A DNA stretch of 52,891 nucleotides from Streptomyces graminilatus (GTDB lineage: Bacteria > Actinomycetota > Actinomycetes > Streptomycetales > Streptomycetaceae), in NCBI RefSeq assembly GCF_001418565.1, contig NZ_LIQQ01000138.1, forward strand, positions 1-52,891. The letters are read 5' to 3'. Below the pieces are notes generated by a model. It was not told the origin of the DNA. It saw nothing but the letters and a program-made list of their open reading frames with translations, and did no database searches. The position numbers and the translations under genes are program-made. This document shows, one piece after another, positions 42,870 through 51,378 of the stretch. The number at the start of each line of letters is the position of its first letter. The stretch's first letter is position 1.

Positions 42870-44246
42870 TCAGTGCTGCTCGGCGGTCCGTTGCATGCGG
42901 CGGGCGATCCGGGTGTGGTCGGTGAGGGCGTCCCGCAGGCCCGGCAGGACGGGTTCGCCCCGGTCGACCAGGACCCGCCCGGCGACGACCGTCGTCCACG
43001 CGCGGGCCGGTCCGCAGCGCAGCCACGCCTCCACGGGGTCGCTGAACGCACCGGCGAGCGCGACCTCGTGCAGGTCCCACACGACCAGGTCGGCGCAGGC
43101 GCCGGGCCGCAGATGCCCGATCTCGTCGGCGCGGCCCAGACAGCGCGCCGAGCCCCGGGTGGCGATGTCGAGGGCGTCGCGCGCGGTCATAGCGCCGGGG
43201 CCGCCCCGGTAGCGGCCGAGGAGCAGGGCGCCGCGTGTCTCCATCCAGAGGGAGGCGTGGTCGGTGGAGGCGGAGCCGTCGCAGCCGATGCCGACGGGCA
43301 GGCCCAGTTCGCGCATCTCCTTCACGCGCGCGGTGCCGCCGCCGATGAGCATGTTGGAGCTGGGGCAGTGCGCCACGCCGACGCCCGCGGCGGCCAGGCG
43401 GCGCAGTTCGGCGTCGTTGGGGTAGATGCAGTGGGCGACCCAGGTGCGGTCGCTCATCCACCCGGCCTCCTCGAAGTACTCGACGGGCCGGCAGCCGTAG
43501 GTCTCCAGGCAGTACGTGTCCTCGTCGTGGTCCTCCGCGAGGTGTGTGTGCAGGCGTACGTCGTACCGCTCGGCGAGTTCGGCGGTGGCCGTCATCAGCT
43601 CCCGGGTCACCGAGAAGGGTGAGCAGGGGGCGAGGGCGACCCTGATCAGGGCCCCCGGGTGCGGGTCGTGGTGGGCCTTGATGAGGCGCTCGCTGTCGGC
43701 GAGGACCTCTTCCTCGGTCTGTGTGACGCTCCGGGGCGGCAGGCCGCCGTCCTCCACGGACCGGGTCATGGAGCCGCGCGTGGCGTGGAAGCGGAAGCCG
43801 ATGTCGCGGGCGGCGCGGATCTCGGCGTCGACGAGTCCGGGGCGCGGATGGACGTAGAGGTGGTCGGAGGAGGTGGTGCAGCCGCCCATGAGGAGTTCGG
43901 CCATGCCGACGTACGCGGACACGTACGCCGCCTCCTCGTCGAGCGCCGCCCACAGCGGGTAAAGGGTGGTGAGCCAGTCGAAGAGGGTGCCGTTGACGGC
44001 GGGCGCGTAGGAGCGCGTGAGGTTCTGGTAGATGTGGTGGTGCGTGTTGATCAGGCCGGGGGTGACCAGTCGCCCGGCCGCCGACACGGTGGTGAGGGCC
44101 TCGGGTTCGGTCCCGGCGGCGCCCACGGCGGTGACCCGCCCGCCGTGGGCGGCCACCCACCCGCCGGGAATCTCCCGCGCGCCGTCCACGACGAGCAGTT
44201 CGGCGTCCCTGACCAGCAGCTCCACAGCAGTCGGCATGGGCGTCAT
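42870..44246 (-). CDS. Amidohydrolase, 8-oxoguanine deaminase-like
   Basis: A metal-dependent deaminase of about 458 residues, with start at ATG 44246 preferred; ATG 44237 is possible, with TACGAT 7 nt before it as a leaderless -10. Family motifs in order are THHHIYQNLTR (metal-binding HxH), HTHLAEDHDEDTYC, CIYPNDAELRRLA, HCPSSNMLIGGG and GCDGSASTDHASLW. This matches the ATZ/TRZ group, whose bacterial members include 8-oxoguanine deaminase acting in oxidised purine salvage. The exact substrate is inferred from these motifs. It is divergent from the CE7 esterase and single. Confidence 0.8.
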   Translation of the reverse strand: MTPMPTAVELLVRDAELLVVDGAREIPGGWVAAHGGRVTAVGAAGTEPEALTTVSAAGRLVTPGLINTHHHIYQNLTRSYAPAVNGTLFDWLTTLYPLWAALDEEAAYVSAYVGMAELLMGGCTTSSDHLYVHPRPGLVDAEIRAARDIGFRFHATRGSMTRSVEDGGLPPRSVTQTEEEVLADSERLIKAHHDPHPGALIRVALAPCSPFSVTRELMTATAELAERYDVRLHTHLAEDHDEDTYCLETYGCRPVEYFEEAGWMSDRTWVAHCIYPNDAELRRLAAAGVGVAHCPSSNMLIGGGTARVKEMRELGLPVGIGCDGSASTDHASLWMETRGALLLGRYRGGPGAMTARDALDIATRGSARCLGRADEIGHLRPGACADLVVWDLHEVALAGAFSDPVEAWLRCGPARAWTTVVAGRVLVDRGEPVLPGLRDALTDHTRIARRMQRTAEQH

Positions 44247-44334
44247 CGTAGAGGCGCGGCCCTCCCGTACGGGGTCTGTCCAGGACATAAGGTCTGGCGG
44301 GTCGCCGACTCCCCCACGTACGGTGTGATCATCC

Positions 44335-44346
44335 GCAAGCGCTTGC
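44335..44346. promoter_or_regulatory. LacI-family operator upstream of the CE7 esterase
   Basis: GCAAGCGCTTGC is a perfect 12-bp palindrome with the central AAGCGCTT typical of LacI/GalR operators (pattern nnAAnCGnTTnn). It ends 24 bp before the esterase start and would overlap its promoter. The sugar-responsive regulator that would bind it is not in the window. Confidence 0.62.
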
Positions 44347-44370
44347 CACTACCTTCAAAGGCGGTCCGAC

Positions 44371-45339
44371 ATGGCCCAGTTCGACCTCCCGCTCGACGAA
44401 CTGCAGAAGTACCGGAGCGCGTCCGCCGAGCCGGAGGACTTCGACGCCTTCTGGTCCAAGACCCTCCAGGAGGCCCGGGAACACGACCTTGAGGCCCGCT
44501 TCGTACCGGTGGAGACCGGGCTGACGACTGTCGACGTGTACGACGTGACGTTCGCCGGGTTCGGCGGTCACCCGGTGAAGGGCTGGCTGCGGCTGCCCGC
44601 CGGGGCGTCGGAGCCGCTGCCGGTGGTCGTGGAGTTCATCGGGTACGGCGGCGGGCGCGGTCTGCCGCACGAGCACCTGCTGTGGGCCTCGACCGGCCGT
44701 GCCCACTTCGTCATGGACACCCGTGGCCAGGGCAGCGGCTGGGGCGGCGGCGGTGCGACGTCGGACCCGGTGGGCAGCGCGCCCTCGGTCCCCGGATTCA
44801 TGACCCGGGGCATCGACGCCCCCGAGAACTACTACTACCGGCGGGTGTACACGGACGCGGTACGCGCGGTGGAGGCGGCCCGCTCGCATCCCCTGGCCGA
44901 TGCGGCGCGCACGGTGGCCATCGGTTCCAGTCAGGGCGGCGGGATCACGATCGCGGTCGGCGGGCTGGTCCCCGATCTGGCCGCGATCGCCCCGGACGTG
45001 CCGTTCCTGTGCGACTTCCCGCGCGCGGCGACCATGACTGACCGCGACCCCTACCGGGAGATCGGCTACTACCTCAAGACCCACCGCGGCCGCACCGCCG
45101 ACGCGCTGAACACGCTCTCCTACTTCGACGGTGTGCACTTCGCGGCACGCGGCCGGGCCCCGGCGCTCTTCTCGACGGCGCTGGAGGACGCGACCTGCCC
45201 GCCGTCCACGGTCTACGCGGCCTTCAACGCCTGGGCGCAGGACGACAAGCGGATCGAGGTCTACGACTTCAACGACCACGAGGGCGGCGGCCCGTTCCAG
45301 GAGGCCGTGAAGGTGGACTGGCTGCGCTCGTACGTCTGA
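44371..45339 (+). CDS. CE7 acetylxylan esterase / cephalosporin-C deacetylase
   Basis: A 322-residue alpha/beta hydrolase that removes acetyl groups from xylo-oligosaccharides and related acetyl esters in the cytoplasm. There is no signal peptide, as is normal for family 7. The nucleophile Ser187 is in GSSQGG; RGQG (118-121) is the second family motif; the late Asp (ALEDATCPP) and His (NDHEGGG) complete the triad. ATG 44371 follows AAAGG. The LacI-type operator just upstream suggests induction by a plant-derived sugar. Confidence 0.9.
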   Translation: MAQFDLPLDELQKYRSASAEPEDFDAFWSKTLQEAREHDLEARFVPVETGLTTVDVYDVTFAGFGGHPVKGWLRLPAGASEPLPVVVEFIGYGGGRGLPHEHLLWASTGRAHFVMDTRGQGSGWGGGGATSDPVGSAPSVPGFMTRGIDAPENYYYRRVYTDAVRAVEAARSHPLADAARTVAIGSSQGGGITIAVGGLVPDLAAIAPDVPFLCDFPRAATMTDRDPYREIGYYLKTHRGRTADALNTLSYFDGVHFAARGRAPALFSTALEDATCPPSTVYAAFNAWAQDDKRIEVYDFNDHEGGGPFQEAVKVDWLRSYV

Positions 45340-45412
45340 CGGTCCGGTACGGCCGAGTGGCCGATTCCGATGCCTTCCGCGTGATCCGACCAGTCGGTAC
45401 GTTCGTCGGTGC

Positions 45413-45434
45413 CGGGCCGCGGTGTCGCGGCCCG
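45413..45434. terminator. Hairpin between CE7 esterase and serine hydrolase genes
   Basis: A perfect 9-bp G+C-only stem with a GTGT loop, 74 nt after the esterase stop and 27 nt before the next start. It may terminate the esterase transcript or sit in the leader of the next gene. Confidence 0.5.
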
Positions 45435-45460
45435 CTGTTCCGGCGAACCGTGGAGAGCAC

Positions 45461-46627
45461 ATGTCCGAGCACGCACCACCCGTCCACGGCGACTGCGACG
45501 CCCGCTTCGTCGCGGTACGCACGGCGTTCGAGGAGAACTTCCGTGACCGCGGCGAGCTGGGCGCGGCGGTGAGCGTCACGGTCGGCGGCGAGACGGTGGT
45601 CGACCTGTGGGGCGGCTGGGCCGACCCGGGGCGCACCCGCGCGTGGGAGCGCGACACGCTCGTCAACGTGTGGTCGACGACCAAGGGCCCGGTGGCGCTG
45701 TGCGCGCACATCCTCGCCGACCGGGGGCTGCTCGACCTCGACGCCCCGGTGGCCGACTACTGGCCGGAGTTCGCGGCGGCCGGCAAGGAAGGCGTGCTGG
45801 TACGGCATCTGCTGTCGCACCGGGCGGGCCTGGCCGGTCTGCGGGAGCCGCACTCGCTCGCCGAGTTCTACGACTGGGAGCTGACGACCAGCCGCCTGGC
45901 GGCGACGGAGCCCTGGTGGGAGCCGGGGACGCGGTCCGGTTATCACGCGTCCACGTACGGCTTCCTCGTCGGTGAGGTGGTCCGCCGGGTGTCGGGTCTG
46001 CTGCCGAGCGCCTTCCTTGAGCGGGAGGTCACCGGACCGCTGGGCATCGACTTCACCATCGGGCTGCCGGAGAAGGAGGCCGGACGGGCCGCCGAGCTGG
46101 TACCGCCACCGGCCGCGCCGGCCGGCGAACAGGCCGCGGTCTTCGCCCAGTTGACGCCTGTCGCGATCGCCGCCCTGACCAACCCCCTGCTGGGCGCCGC
46201 CGATGCCATGAGCCCCGAGTGGCGGGCCGCCGAGATACCGGCCGCGAACGGCCACGGCACGGCACGCGCGATCGCCGCGCTGTACGGGGTCTTCGCCGGC
46301 CGGGGCACGTACGGCGGCCGGCGCGTCCTGTCCGCCGAGGCGGTCGAGCGGGTGCGCGAGGGCCAGGGCAAGTGCCTCGACCTGGTGCTGGGCGCCGGTT
46401 TCGGCCATGAGACGGAGATCGCGCTGGGGCTGTGGCTGAGCGGCCCGCGCGGCTCGTACGGGCCGAACCCGAGGGCGTACGGCCATGACGGCTTCGGCGG
46501 TTCCTGCGGGCTGGCCGACCCGGAGGCCGGTGTGTCGATGGGGTACGTCATGAACCGTATGGGTCCCCGTATCGCCGACGACCCGCGGAAGACGGCGTTG
46601 ATCGACGCCCTGTACAGCGCGCTCTGA
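45461..46627 (+). CDS. Beta-lactamase-fold serine hydrolase (EstB/class C-like)
   Basis: A 388-residue enzyme of the penicillin-binding/family VIII esterase group. The nucleophile motif is STTK (Ser72, Lys75) and the second-motif tyrosine is Tyr161 in SGYHAS. HDGFGGS near the C-terminus replaces KTG, as usual in family VIII esterases. No signal peptide is present, so it is probably a cytoplasmic esterase or amidase and not a cell-wall enzyme. GGAG lies 5 nt before ATG 45461. Confidence 0.87.
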   Translation: MSEHAPPVHGDCDARFVAVRTAFEENFRDRGELGAAVSVTVGGETVVDLWGGWADPGRTRAWERDTLVNVWSTTKGPVALCAHILADRGLLDLDAPVADYWPEFAAAGKEGVLVRHLLSHRAGLAGLREPHSLAEFYDWELTTSRLAATEPWWEPGTRSGYHASTYGFLVGEVVRRVSGLLPSAFLEREVTGPLGIDFTIGLPEKEAGRAAELVPPPAAPAGEQAAVFAQLTPVAIAALTNPLLGAADAMSPEWRAAEIPAANGHGTARAIAALYGVFAGRGTYGGRRVLSAEAVERVREGQGKCLDLVLGAGFGHETEIALGLWLSGPRGSYGPNPRAYGHDGFGGSCGLADPEAGVSMGYVMNRMGPRIADDPRKTALIDALYSAL

Positions 46628-46678
46628 CATAACTGACGTAACCGATGTAATTGGTGTCCCGCCTCTCGAAAGGCACAT

Positions 46679-47500
46679 ATGAGTACGTTCACCACTTCCG
46701 ACGGCACCGAGATCTTCTTCAAGGACTGGGGTACCGGGCAGCCGGTGGTGTTCAGTCACGGCTGGCCGCTGAACGCGGATGCCTGGGACGGGCAGTCGCG
46801 GCTGGTCGCCGACAACGGCTTCCGCGCCGTCGCGCACGACCGGCGCGGGCACGGCCGTTCCGCGCAGCCGTGGCAGGGCAACCACATGGACCAGTACGCG
46901 GACGACCTGGCCGAACTGATCGAGTCGCTCGACCTCGAAAACGTCGTGCTCGTCGGTCATTCGACCGGCGGCGGCGAGGTGACCCGGTACATCGGCCGGC
47001 ACGGGACGGCGCGGGTCGCCAAGGTCGTGCTGCTGGGTGCGGTGCCGCCGCTGATGCTGAGGACCGACGCCAACCCCGAGGGCACGCCCATCGAGGCGTT
47101 CGACGGGATCCGGGCGGGCGTCGAGGGTGACCGTTCGCAGTTCTACTGGGATCTCAGCGAGGCCTTCTTCGGCTTCAACCGGCCGGACGCGACCCCGTCC
47201 GAGGGCATGCGCCGCGCGTTCTGGCTGTGGAGCATGCAGGTCGGGATCAAGGCGGCCTACGACTGCGTGAAGCAGTTCTCGGAGTCCGACTTCACCGAGG
47301 ACCTGGGCCGTATCGACGTACCGACGCTGATCGCGCACGGCGCCGACGACCAGATCGTGCCGATCGCCGCGTCGGCGGAGAAGACGGCACTGCTGGTCAA
47401 GGACTCGACACTGAAGGTCTACCCGGGCGCTCCGCACGGCCTGGTGGGCGACTTCGAGAAGGCGTTCAACGCCGACCTGCTGGAGTTCATCAAGAGCTAG
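46679..47500 (+). CDS. Alpha/beta hydrolase, cofactor-free chloroperoxidase family
   Basis: A 273-residue enzyme of the non-haem chloroperoxidase/perhydrolase group. The triad is Ser95 in GHSTGGGEV, the late Asp in the GADDQIVP strand and His in [19 protein letters not shown] contains the oxyanion-hole motif. Such proteins form peracids from carboxylic acids and hydrogen peroxide in vitro; many act as esterases in the cell. AAAGG precedes ATG 46679 by 5 nt. It lies 51 bp after the serine hydrolase and may share its transcript. It is monomodular and of normal length. Confidence 0.9.
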   Translation: MSTFTTSDGTEIFFKDWGTGQPVVFSHGWPLNADAWDGQSRLVADNGFRAVAHDRRGHGRSAQPWQGNHMDQYADDLAELIESLDLENVVLVGHSTGGGEVTRYIGRHGTARVAKVVLLGAVPPLMLRTDANPEGTPIEAFDGIRAGVEGDRSQFYWDLSEAFFGFNRPDATPSEGMRRAFWLWSMQVGIKAAYDCVKQFSESDFTEDLGRIDVPTLIAHGADDQIVPIAASAEKTALLVKDSTLKVYPGAPHGLVGDFEKAFNADLLEFIKS

Positions 47501-47537
47501 CCCGTCAGGGGCCGGTCGTCCATCAGGGGCTGACGGG
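47501..47537. terminator. Hairpin between convergent genes
   Basis: CCCGTCAG (47501-47508) pairs with CTGACGGG (47530-47537) directly after the hydrolase stop and 4 nt before the end of the convergent methyltransferase gene. The loop is long (21 nt). Confidence 0.55.
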
Positions 47538-47540
47538 TTG

Positions 47541-48290
47541 TCACCCGGCGGTCGTCCGCGTCGCCACCACCATCCGGCAGCGCGGACTGCCGTCCGGCCG
47601 GCGCCCGAACTCGGGCAGGGCCTGGGTCTCCACGTCGAAGCCGGCGCGTGTCAGCCCCCTCTGGATGTCGGCCAGCCCGAAGGCCCGGTAGTACATGACG
47701 AACGGCGGCTTCCACACGGCGTTGCGGACCCGCATCACCGCGTCGAAGGCGAGCAGCGCCCAGTAGGCACGCGTGCCCGGGCGGGGCGGGGCCACGACGG
47801 GGAAGGCGAAGTGCCCGTCCGGCCGCAGTACGGAGTGGACCTGGGCGAACAGCCCCGGCAGCTCGCCCGGCAGGAAGTGGCCGAACGCCCCGAAGCTGAC
47901 GACCAGATCGAAGGCGGGGACGGACGCGGGGGCGAAGGGCAGGGCTCGCGCGTCACCGCGTACCAGGGTGACGCGCGGGCCGCCGGACAGTTCGCCCGCC
48001 CGCCGCCTGGCCACCTCCAGCATGCCCGCGCTGATGTCGATCCCGGTGACACTCCCCCGGCACACCCCCTCCAAGACCGCCAGACCGGCGCCGGTTCCGC
48101 AGCACAGGTCGAGGCCGTCGTCGAAGGGCCCGAGGGGGCTGAGCGCCGACGCCACCGCGTCGAGGATCGTGTCCGGCGTGCGGAACGGGGTGTGGTCGAA
48201 CTTCGGTGCGAGCAGGTCGTAGCCGTGCTCGACGGACGACAGCGCCTGTACGGCGAGTTCACGGAGGGTGGGGCCTTCGGGGCTGAACAT
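47541..48290 (-). CDS. Class I SAM-dependent methyltransferase
   Basis: A 249-residue methyltransferase of the methyltransf_11/25 type. The SAM-binding motif is GLDLCCGTGAGLAVL (about 59-73), the acidic strand TGIDISAGMLEVA follows, and the post-II region is DLVVSFGAFGHF. The C-terminal part (VWKPPFVMYYRAFGLADI) likely forms the substrate lid. Substrate unknown. It is divergent from the SnoaL-like gene. Confidence 0.85.
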   Translation of the reverse strand: MFSPEGPTLRELAVQALSSVEHGYDLLAPKFDHTPFRTPDTILDAVASALSPLGPFDDGLDLCCGTGAGLAVLEGVCRGSVTGIDISAGMLEVARRRAGELSGGPRVTLVRGDARALPFAPASVPAFDLVVSFGAFGHFLPGELPGLFAQVHSVLRPDGHFAFPVVAPPRPGTRAYWALLAFDAVMRVRNAVWKPPFVMYYRAFGLADIQRGLTRAGFDVETQALPEFGRRPDGSPRCRMVVATRTTAG

Positions 48291-48346
48291 CGGGCCAGCT
48301 TAGAAGGAGCCCAGGTGCCGCCGCCGCGGACTCCCGGCCGACAGGT

Positions 48347-48362
48347 TCACCCTTTAGGGTGA
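48347..48362. promoter_or_regulatory. Palindrome over a leaderless -10 box
   Basis: TCACCCTTTAGGGTGA is a 7-bp inverted repeat with a 2-bp centre. Its right arm contains TAGGGT (48355-48360), a TANNNT -10 box exactly 6 nt before the ATG at 48367, the standard streptomycete leaderless spacing. A protein bound to the palindrome would cover the -10. Confidence 0.55.
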
Positions 48363-48366
48363 GCGG

Positions 48367-48768
48367 ATGCGCGCATTTCGTGAAGCTGTGGAGGCCGGGG
48401 ATCTCGACGCCGTCGAGAAGCTGCTGGCGGAGAACGTCGTGTTCACCAGTCCGGTCGCGTTCCGGCCCTACCCCGGCAGGGCGATCACCGCGGCGATCCT
48501 GCGCGGTGTGTCCCGGGTCTTCGAGGACTTCCAATACGAGCGGGAGATCGGCACGCCCGACGGCAGCGACCACGCACTGGTGTTCACGGCGCGGGTCGGC
48601 GGGCGCGAGATCCAGGGCTGCGACCTGCTGCATCTCGACGAGGACGGTCTGATCGACGAGCTGACGGTCATGGTCCGTCCGCTGTCGGCGGCGCAGGAGC
48701 TGTCGGCGGCCATGGGCGCCGAGTTCGAGCGGATCGCGCGGGAGGCGCGTGCCGCCGGGTCCGCCTGA
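48367..48768 (+). CDS. SnoaL-like / NTF2-fold small protein
   Basis: A 133-residue protein with the NTF2-like cone pattern: EAGDLDAVEKLLAENVVFTSPV at the start, then strands ending in LLHLDEDGLIDELTVMVRPL. Members are small enzymes (polyketide cyclases, isomerases) or ligand binders; no catalytic residue set is clear. The ATG follows a leaderless-type promoter. It ends 82 bp before the next methyltransferase gene. Confidence 0.8.
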   Translation: MRAFREAVEAGDLDAVEKLLAENVVFTSPVAFRPYPGRAITAAILRGVSRVFEDFQYEREIGTPDGSDHALVFTARVGGREIQGCDLLHLDEDGLIDELTVMVRPLSAAQELSAAMGAEFERIAREARAAGSA

Positions 48769-48850
48769 GTGCGGAGGACCCCGCGTGTGCGGGGAGCCGA
48801 AGCCGCGCGTCCGCACTCCGGCGGCGGGCGCGCTTTGGTTGGATGGCCGC

Positions 48851-49702
48851 ATGACCACCGACGAGCACGCGCGGATGATGCGGGCCAACGAGGCCAACTG
48901 GGACGCCCGTACCCCCGTCCATCTCGCCAGCCGTTTCTACGGTCTTGACGAGAACCTCGATCCGTCGCGCTGGTTCGCCTCCTGGGAGTGGGAGGACCTC
49001 GGCGAACTCACCGGCCGTGATGTGCTCCACCTCCAGTGCCACCTCGGCACGGAGACCCTCGCCTTCGCCGAACGCGGGGCGCGGGCGGTCGGCCTCGACA
49101 TCTCCGAGGCGTCCGTGACGGCCGCACGAGGTATCGCGGCGCGGGCCGGCCTCGACGTGACCTACGTACGGGCGAACGTGTACGACGCCGTGGAGGCCCT
49201 GGAGCAGCGGCGGTTCGACGTCGTGTACACCGGGAAGGGCGCCCTGTGCTATCTGCCCGACCTGGACCGCTGGGCTGAGACGGTGTGCCGGCTGCTGCGT
49301 CCCGGTGGCCTGTTGTACCTCGTGGAGTTCCATCCGCTGCTCAACTCGCTGGGCCCGAAGCCCGCGCCGGACGACACCGGTGAACTGCTGTTGCGGCACG
49401 ATTACTTGGGCGCGCCGGGGGCCGTCGTGCACCGCGACTCCACGTTCACGTACACCGACGGTCCGGCCGTGACCGGGGCCACCGAGAGCTTCGAGTGGAC
49501 GCACGGAATGGACGAGGCCGTCAACGCGTTGATCGGGGCGGGACTGACCATCCGGCGGTTGCGCGAGAGCGACGAACTGCCCTGGCCGCGCTGGCCCCGT
49601 ATGGAGCGTACGGAGTCGGGCTGGTGGCGGTTGCCGGAGCCGCGCATCCCGCTTCTGTACGGGCTCCTCGCGAGCCGCCGAGCCACCGGGTCACGCGACT
49701 GA
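48851..49702 (+). CDS. Class I SAM-dependent methyltransferase
   Basis: A 283-residue methyltransferase from ATG 48851; an earlier in-frame start at 48749 would add a Pro/Arg-rich stretch overlapping the previous gene. SAM motif VLHLQCHLGTETLAFAERGA, acidic strand VGLDISEASV, and post-motif VVYTGKGALCYLPDL. The MRANEANWDARTPVH beginning and the FEWTHGMDEAVNALIGAGL end are typical of a large actinomycete subgroup of unknown substrate. No clear ribosome site. Confidence 0.87.
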   Translation: MTTDEHARMMRANEANWDARTPVHLASRFYGLDENLDPSRWFASWEWEDLGELTGRDVLHLQCHLGTETLAFAERGARAVGLDISEASVTAARGIAARAGLDVTYVRANVYDAVEALEQRRFDVVYTGKGALCYLPDLDRWAETVCRLLRPGGLLYLVEFHPLLNSLGPKPAPDDTGELLLRHDYLGAPGAVVHRDSTFTYTDGPAVTGATESFEWTHGMDEAVNALIGAGLTIRRLRESDELPWPRWPRMERTESGWWRLPEPRIPLLYGLLASRRATGSRD

Positions 49703-50098
49703 CGGCCACTCCCCGCGCTTTGTGTGGTACGGTGCTCGCAGCACTTGTGTACGCCGGGTTTCTCGGCGCCGGTGCGGTTCTTCCTCAGCTCGATGATCCA
49801 CCCGTCGGATTCCGATCGGCGCATCGACTTCTCCAGGTTCCAGTACCACCTCACCATCTGCGGCGCGCGGCACTGCCGTTGGGCGGCGGGTGCGGGTGCG
49901 TTGTGGCTGGCCGCGCGGTTCCCCGCGCCCCTCGGGGCGGCGGCTGCGCCGCCTGCCCCAGCCTGCCTCCCGAGGTGTCGCTGTCTCCCGCCGCCCGTGG
50001 CGCGCCCGGCGCGCCCGGTTTCTCGCGGCTCCCCCCTTCCTCTTTCTTCCGCGTGCCCCATGCGGCGCGCGTCCCCGTCCGTGAAAGGACTCCCGACC
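49703..50098. other. Long leader of the rho-like gene
   Basis: About 400 bp before the short Rho gene. From 49745 to 49860 both strands are free of stops with G/C-rich third positions: the plus frame reads PVRFFLSSMIHPSDS then FSRFQYHLTICGARHC, the minus frame MVRWYWNLEKS and SDGWIIELRKNRTGAEKPG. No ribosome site or end fits either frame well. A streptomycete intergenic repeat follows at 49891-49938. The plus frame runs in phase into rho but AAAGGA and ATG 50099 mark the proper start. Confidence 0.5.
49891..49938. repeat. Dispersed streptomycete intergenic repeat
   Basis: The stretch containing TTGTGGCTGGCCGCGCGG and CCCCGCGCCCCTCGGGG resembles a short element I know to be scattered between genes in many Streptomyces genomes (typical core GTGGCTGGTCGCGCAGTTCC). 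Its function is not known. The end can fold into a small GC hairpin. Confidence 0.5.
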
Positions 50099-51250
50099 AT
50101 GACCACCACCACACTCGAACACCCCCCGGTACGGCAACTGCCCCCGGCCCGGATCGCGGCCGGTGTCCTCGACATCGACGGCAACGGGAAGGGGTATCTG
50201 CGGGCAGCCGAGAGCTGCCTGCACTCACCTGCCGACCTCCAGGTCTCCCCGGCGCTGATCCGGCGTCACGGCCTGCGCAAGGGCGACCTCGTCGCCGGAG
50301 CGCAGGGCACCCAGCGCGCGCTGACCGAGGTCGCGCTGGTCAACGGCCGTACGCCGGAGGAACTGCGCGGGCGTCGCCACTTCCGCGATCTCACCCCGCT
50401 GCACCCGCGCGAGCGGCTCCGCCTCGAACACCCGGCGGCCGGACTCACCGGACGCGTCACCGATCTCGTCGCCCCGGTCGGCAAGGGCCAGCGCGGGCTG
50501 ATCGTGGCCCCGCCCAAGACCGGCAAGACCGTGCTGCTCCAGCAGGTCGCGGCGGCCGTCGCGGGCAACCATCCGGAGTGCCGTCTGATGGTGGTCCTCC
50601 TCGACGAGCGGCCCGAGGAGGTCACCGACATGCGGCGCTCCGTGCGCGGCGAGGTGTACGCCTCGACCTTCGACAAGGCGCCCAAGCAGCACATCGCACT
50701 CGCCGAACTCGTCGTCGAGCGGGCCAAGCGGCTCGTCGAGGCGGGCGAGGACGTCGTCATCCTCCTGGACTCCCTCACCCGGCTGTGCAGGGCCCACAAC
50801 AACGCGGCGGCCTCCGGCGGCCGGACCCTCAGCGGCGGGGTCGACGCCGCCGCGCTGCTCGGCCCGAAGCGGCTGTTCGGCTCCGCGCGCCTGGCCGAGG
50901 AGGGCGGTTCGCTCACGATCCTCGCCACCGCCCTGGTGGAGACCGGCTCCCGCGCCGACGACTTCTTCTTCGAGGAGCTGAAGGGCACGGGCAACATGGA
51001 GCTGCGACTGAGCCGCGAGCTGGCCTCCCGGCGGGTCTATCCGGCCGTCGACATCAACCCCTCCGGCACCCGTCGCGAGGAACTCCTGCTTCCCCAGGCC
51101 GAGTTGACGACCGTACAGGGGCTGCGGCGGGCCCTGCAGACGCGGGACGGCCAGGCGAGCCTGGAGACCCTGCTGGAGCGGCTGCGCGCCACCCCCGACA
51201 ACGCGTCCTTCCTGCGCCGGATCCAGCCGACGCTCCCGGCAGCGGGCTGA
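50099..51250 (+). CDS. Short transcription termination factor Rho paralogue
   Basis: A 383-residue RecA-like hexameric helicase of the Rho family. A reduced RNA-binding N-terminal domain (about 16-115) keeps GYLRAAESCLHSPADLQVS. The ATPase core has Walker A APPKTGKT (137-144), the catalytic DERPEEVTDM loop, Walker B ILLDSLTRL (221-229) and KGTGNMELRLSRELASRRVYP for subunit contacts. The main actinobacterial Rho is about 650-700 residues with a long Arg/Asp-rich insertion; that insertion is absent, so this is likely a second Rho. The Walker A residue after the first Lys is Thr instead of the usual Ala, beside the bicyclomycin pocket. The start has AAAGGA 9 nt upstream. It may be a specialised terminator; the role is not established. 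Confidence 0.9.
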   Translation: MTTTTLEHPPVRQLPPARIAAGVLDIDGNGKGYLRAAESCLHSPADLQVSPALIRRHGLRKGDLVAGAQGTQRALTEVALVNGRTPEELRGRRHFRDLTPLHPRERLRLEHPAAGLTGRVTDLVAPVGKGQRGLIVAPPKTGKTVLLQQVAAAVAGNHPECRLMVVLLDERPEEVTDMRRSVRGEVYASTFDKAPKQHIALAELVVERAKRLVEAGEDVVILLDSLTRLCRAHNNAAASGGRTLSGGVDAAALLGPKRLFGSARLAEEGGSLTILATALVETGSRADDFFFEELKGTGNMELRLSRELASRRVYPAVDINPSGTRREELLLPQAELTTVQGLRRALQTRDGQASLETLLERLRATPDNASFLRRIQPTLPAAG

Positions 51251-51366
51251 CCCGAGCGCCCGAAGCCGGCCACGGAACCACGCCCATCCCCGCTTTGCGC
51301 TAGCGCATCCGGGTGTTCGAGGGCGCTTCCCGGCCCCGGCAGCGCCGTGTTCGGCACGGCCATTCT

Positions 51367-51372
51367 TACGTT
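51367..51372 (+). promoter_or_regulatory. Leaderless -10 box of the carboxypeptidase gene
   Basis: TACGTT fits TANNNT and ends 6 nt before ATG 51379. No ribosome site is present, so the mRNA probably begins at the start codon. Confidence 0.55.
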
Positions 51373-51378
51373 TGCGGT

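Noticed and set aside
49724..50098. N-terminal extension of the Rho-like protein in the same frame
   Set aside because: The frame is open but passes through a dispersed intergenic repeat. ATG 50099 has a proper ribosome site and gives a complete Rho.
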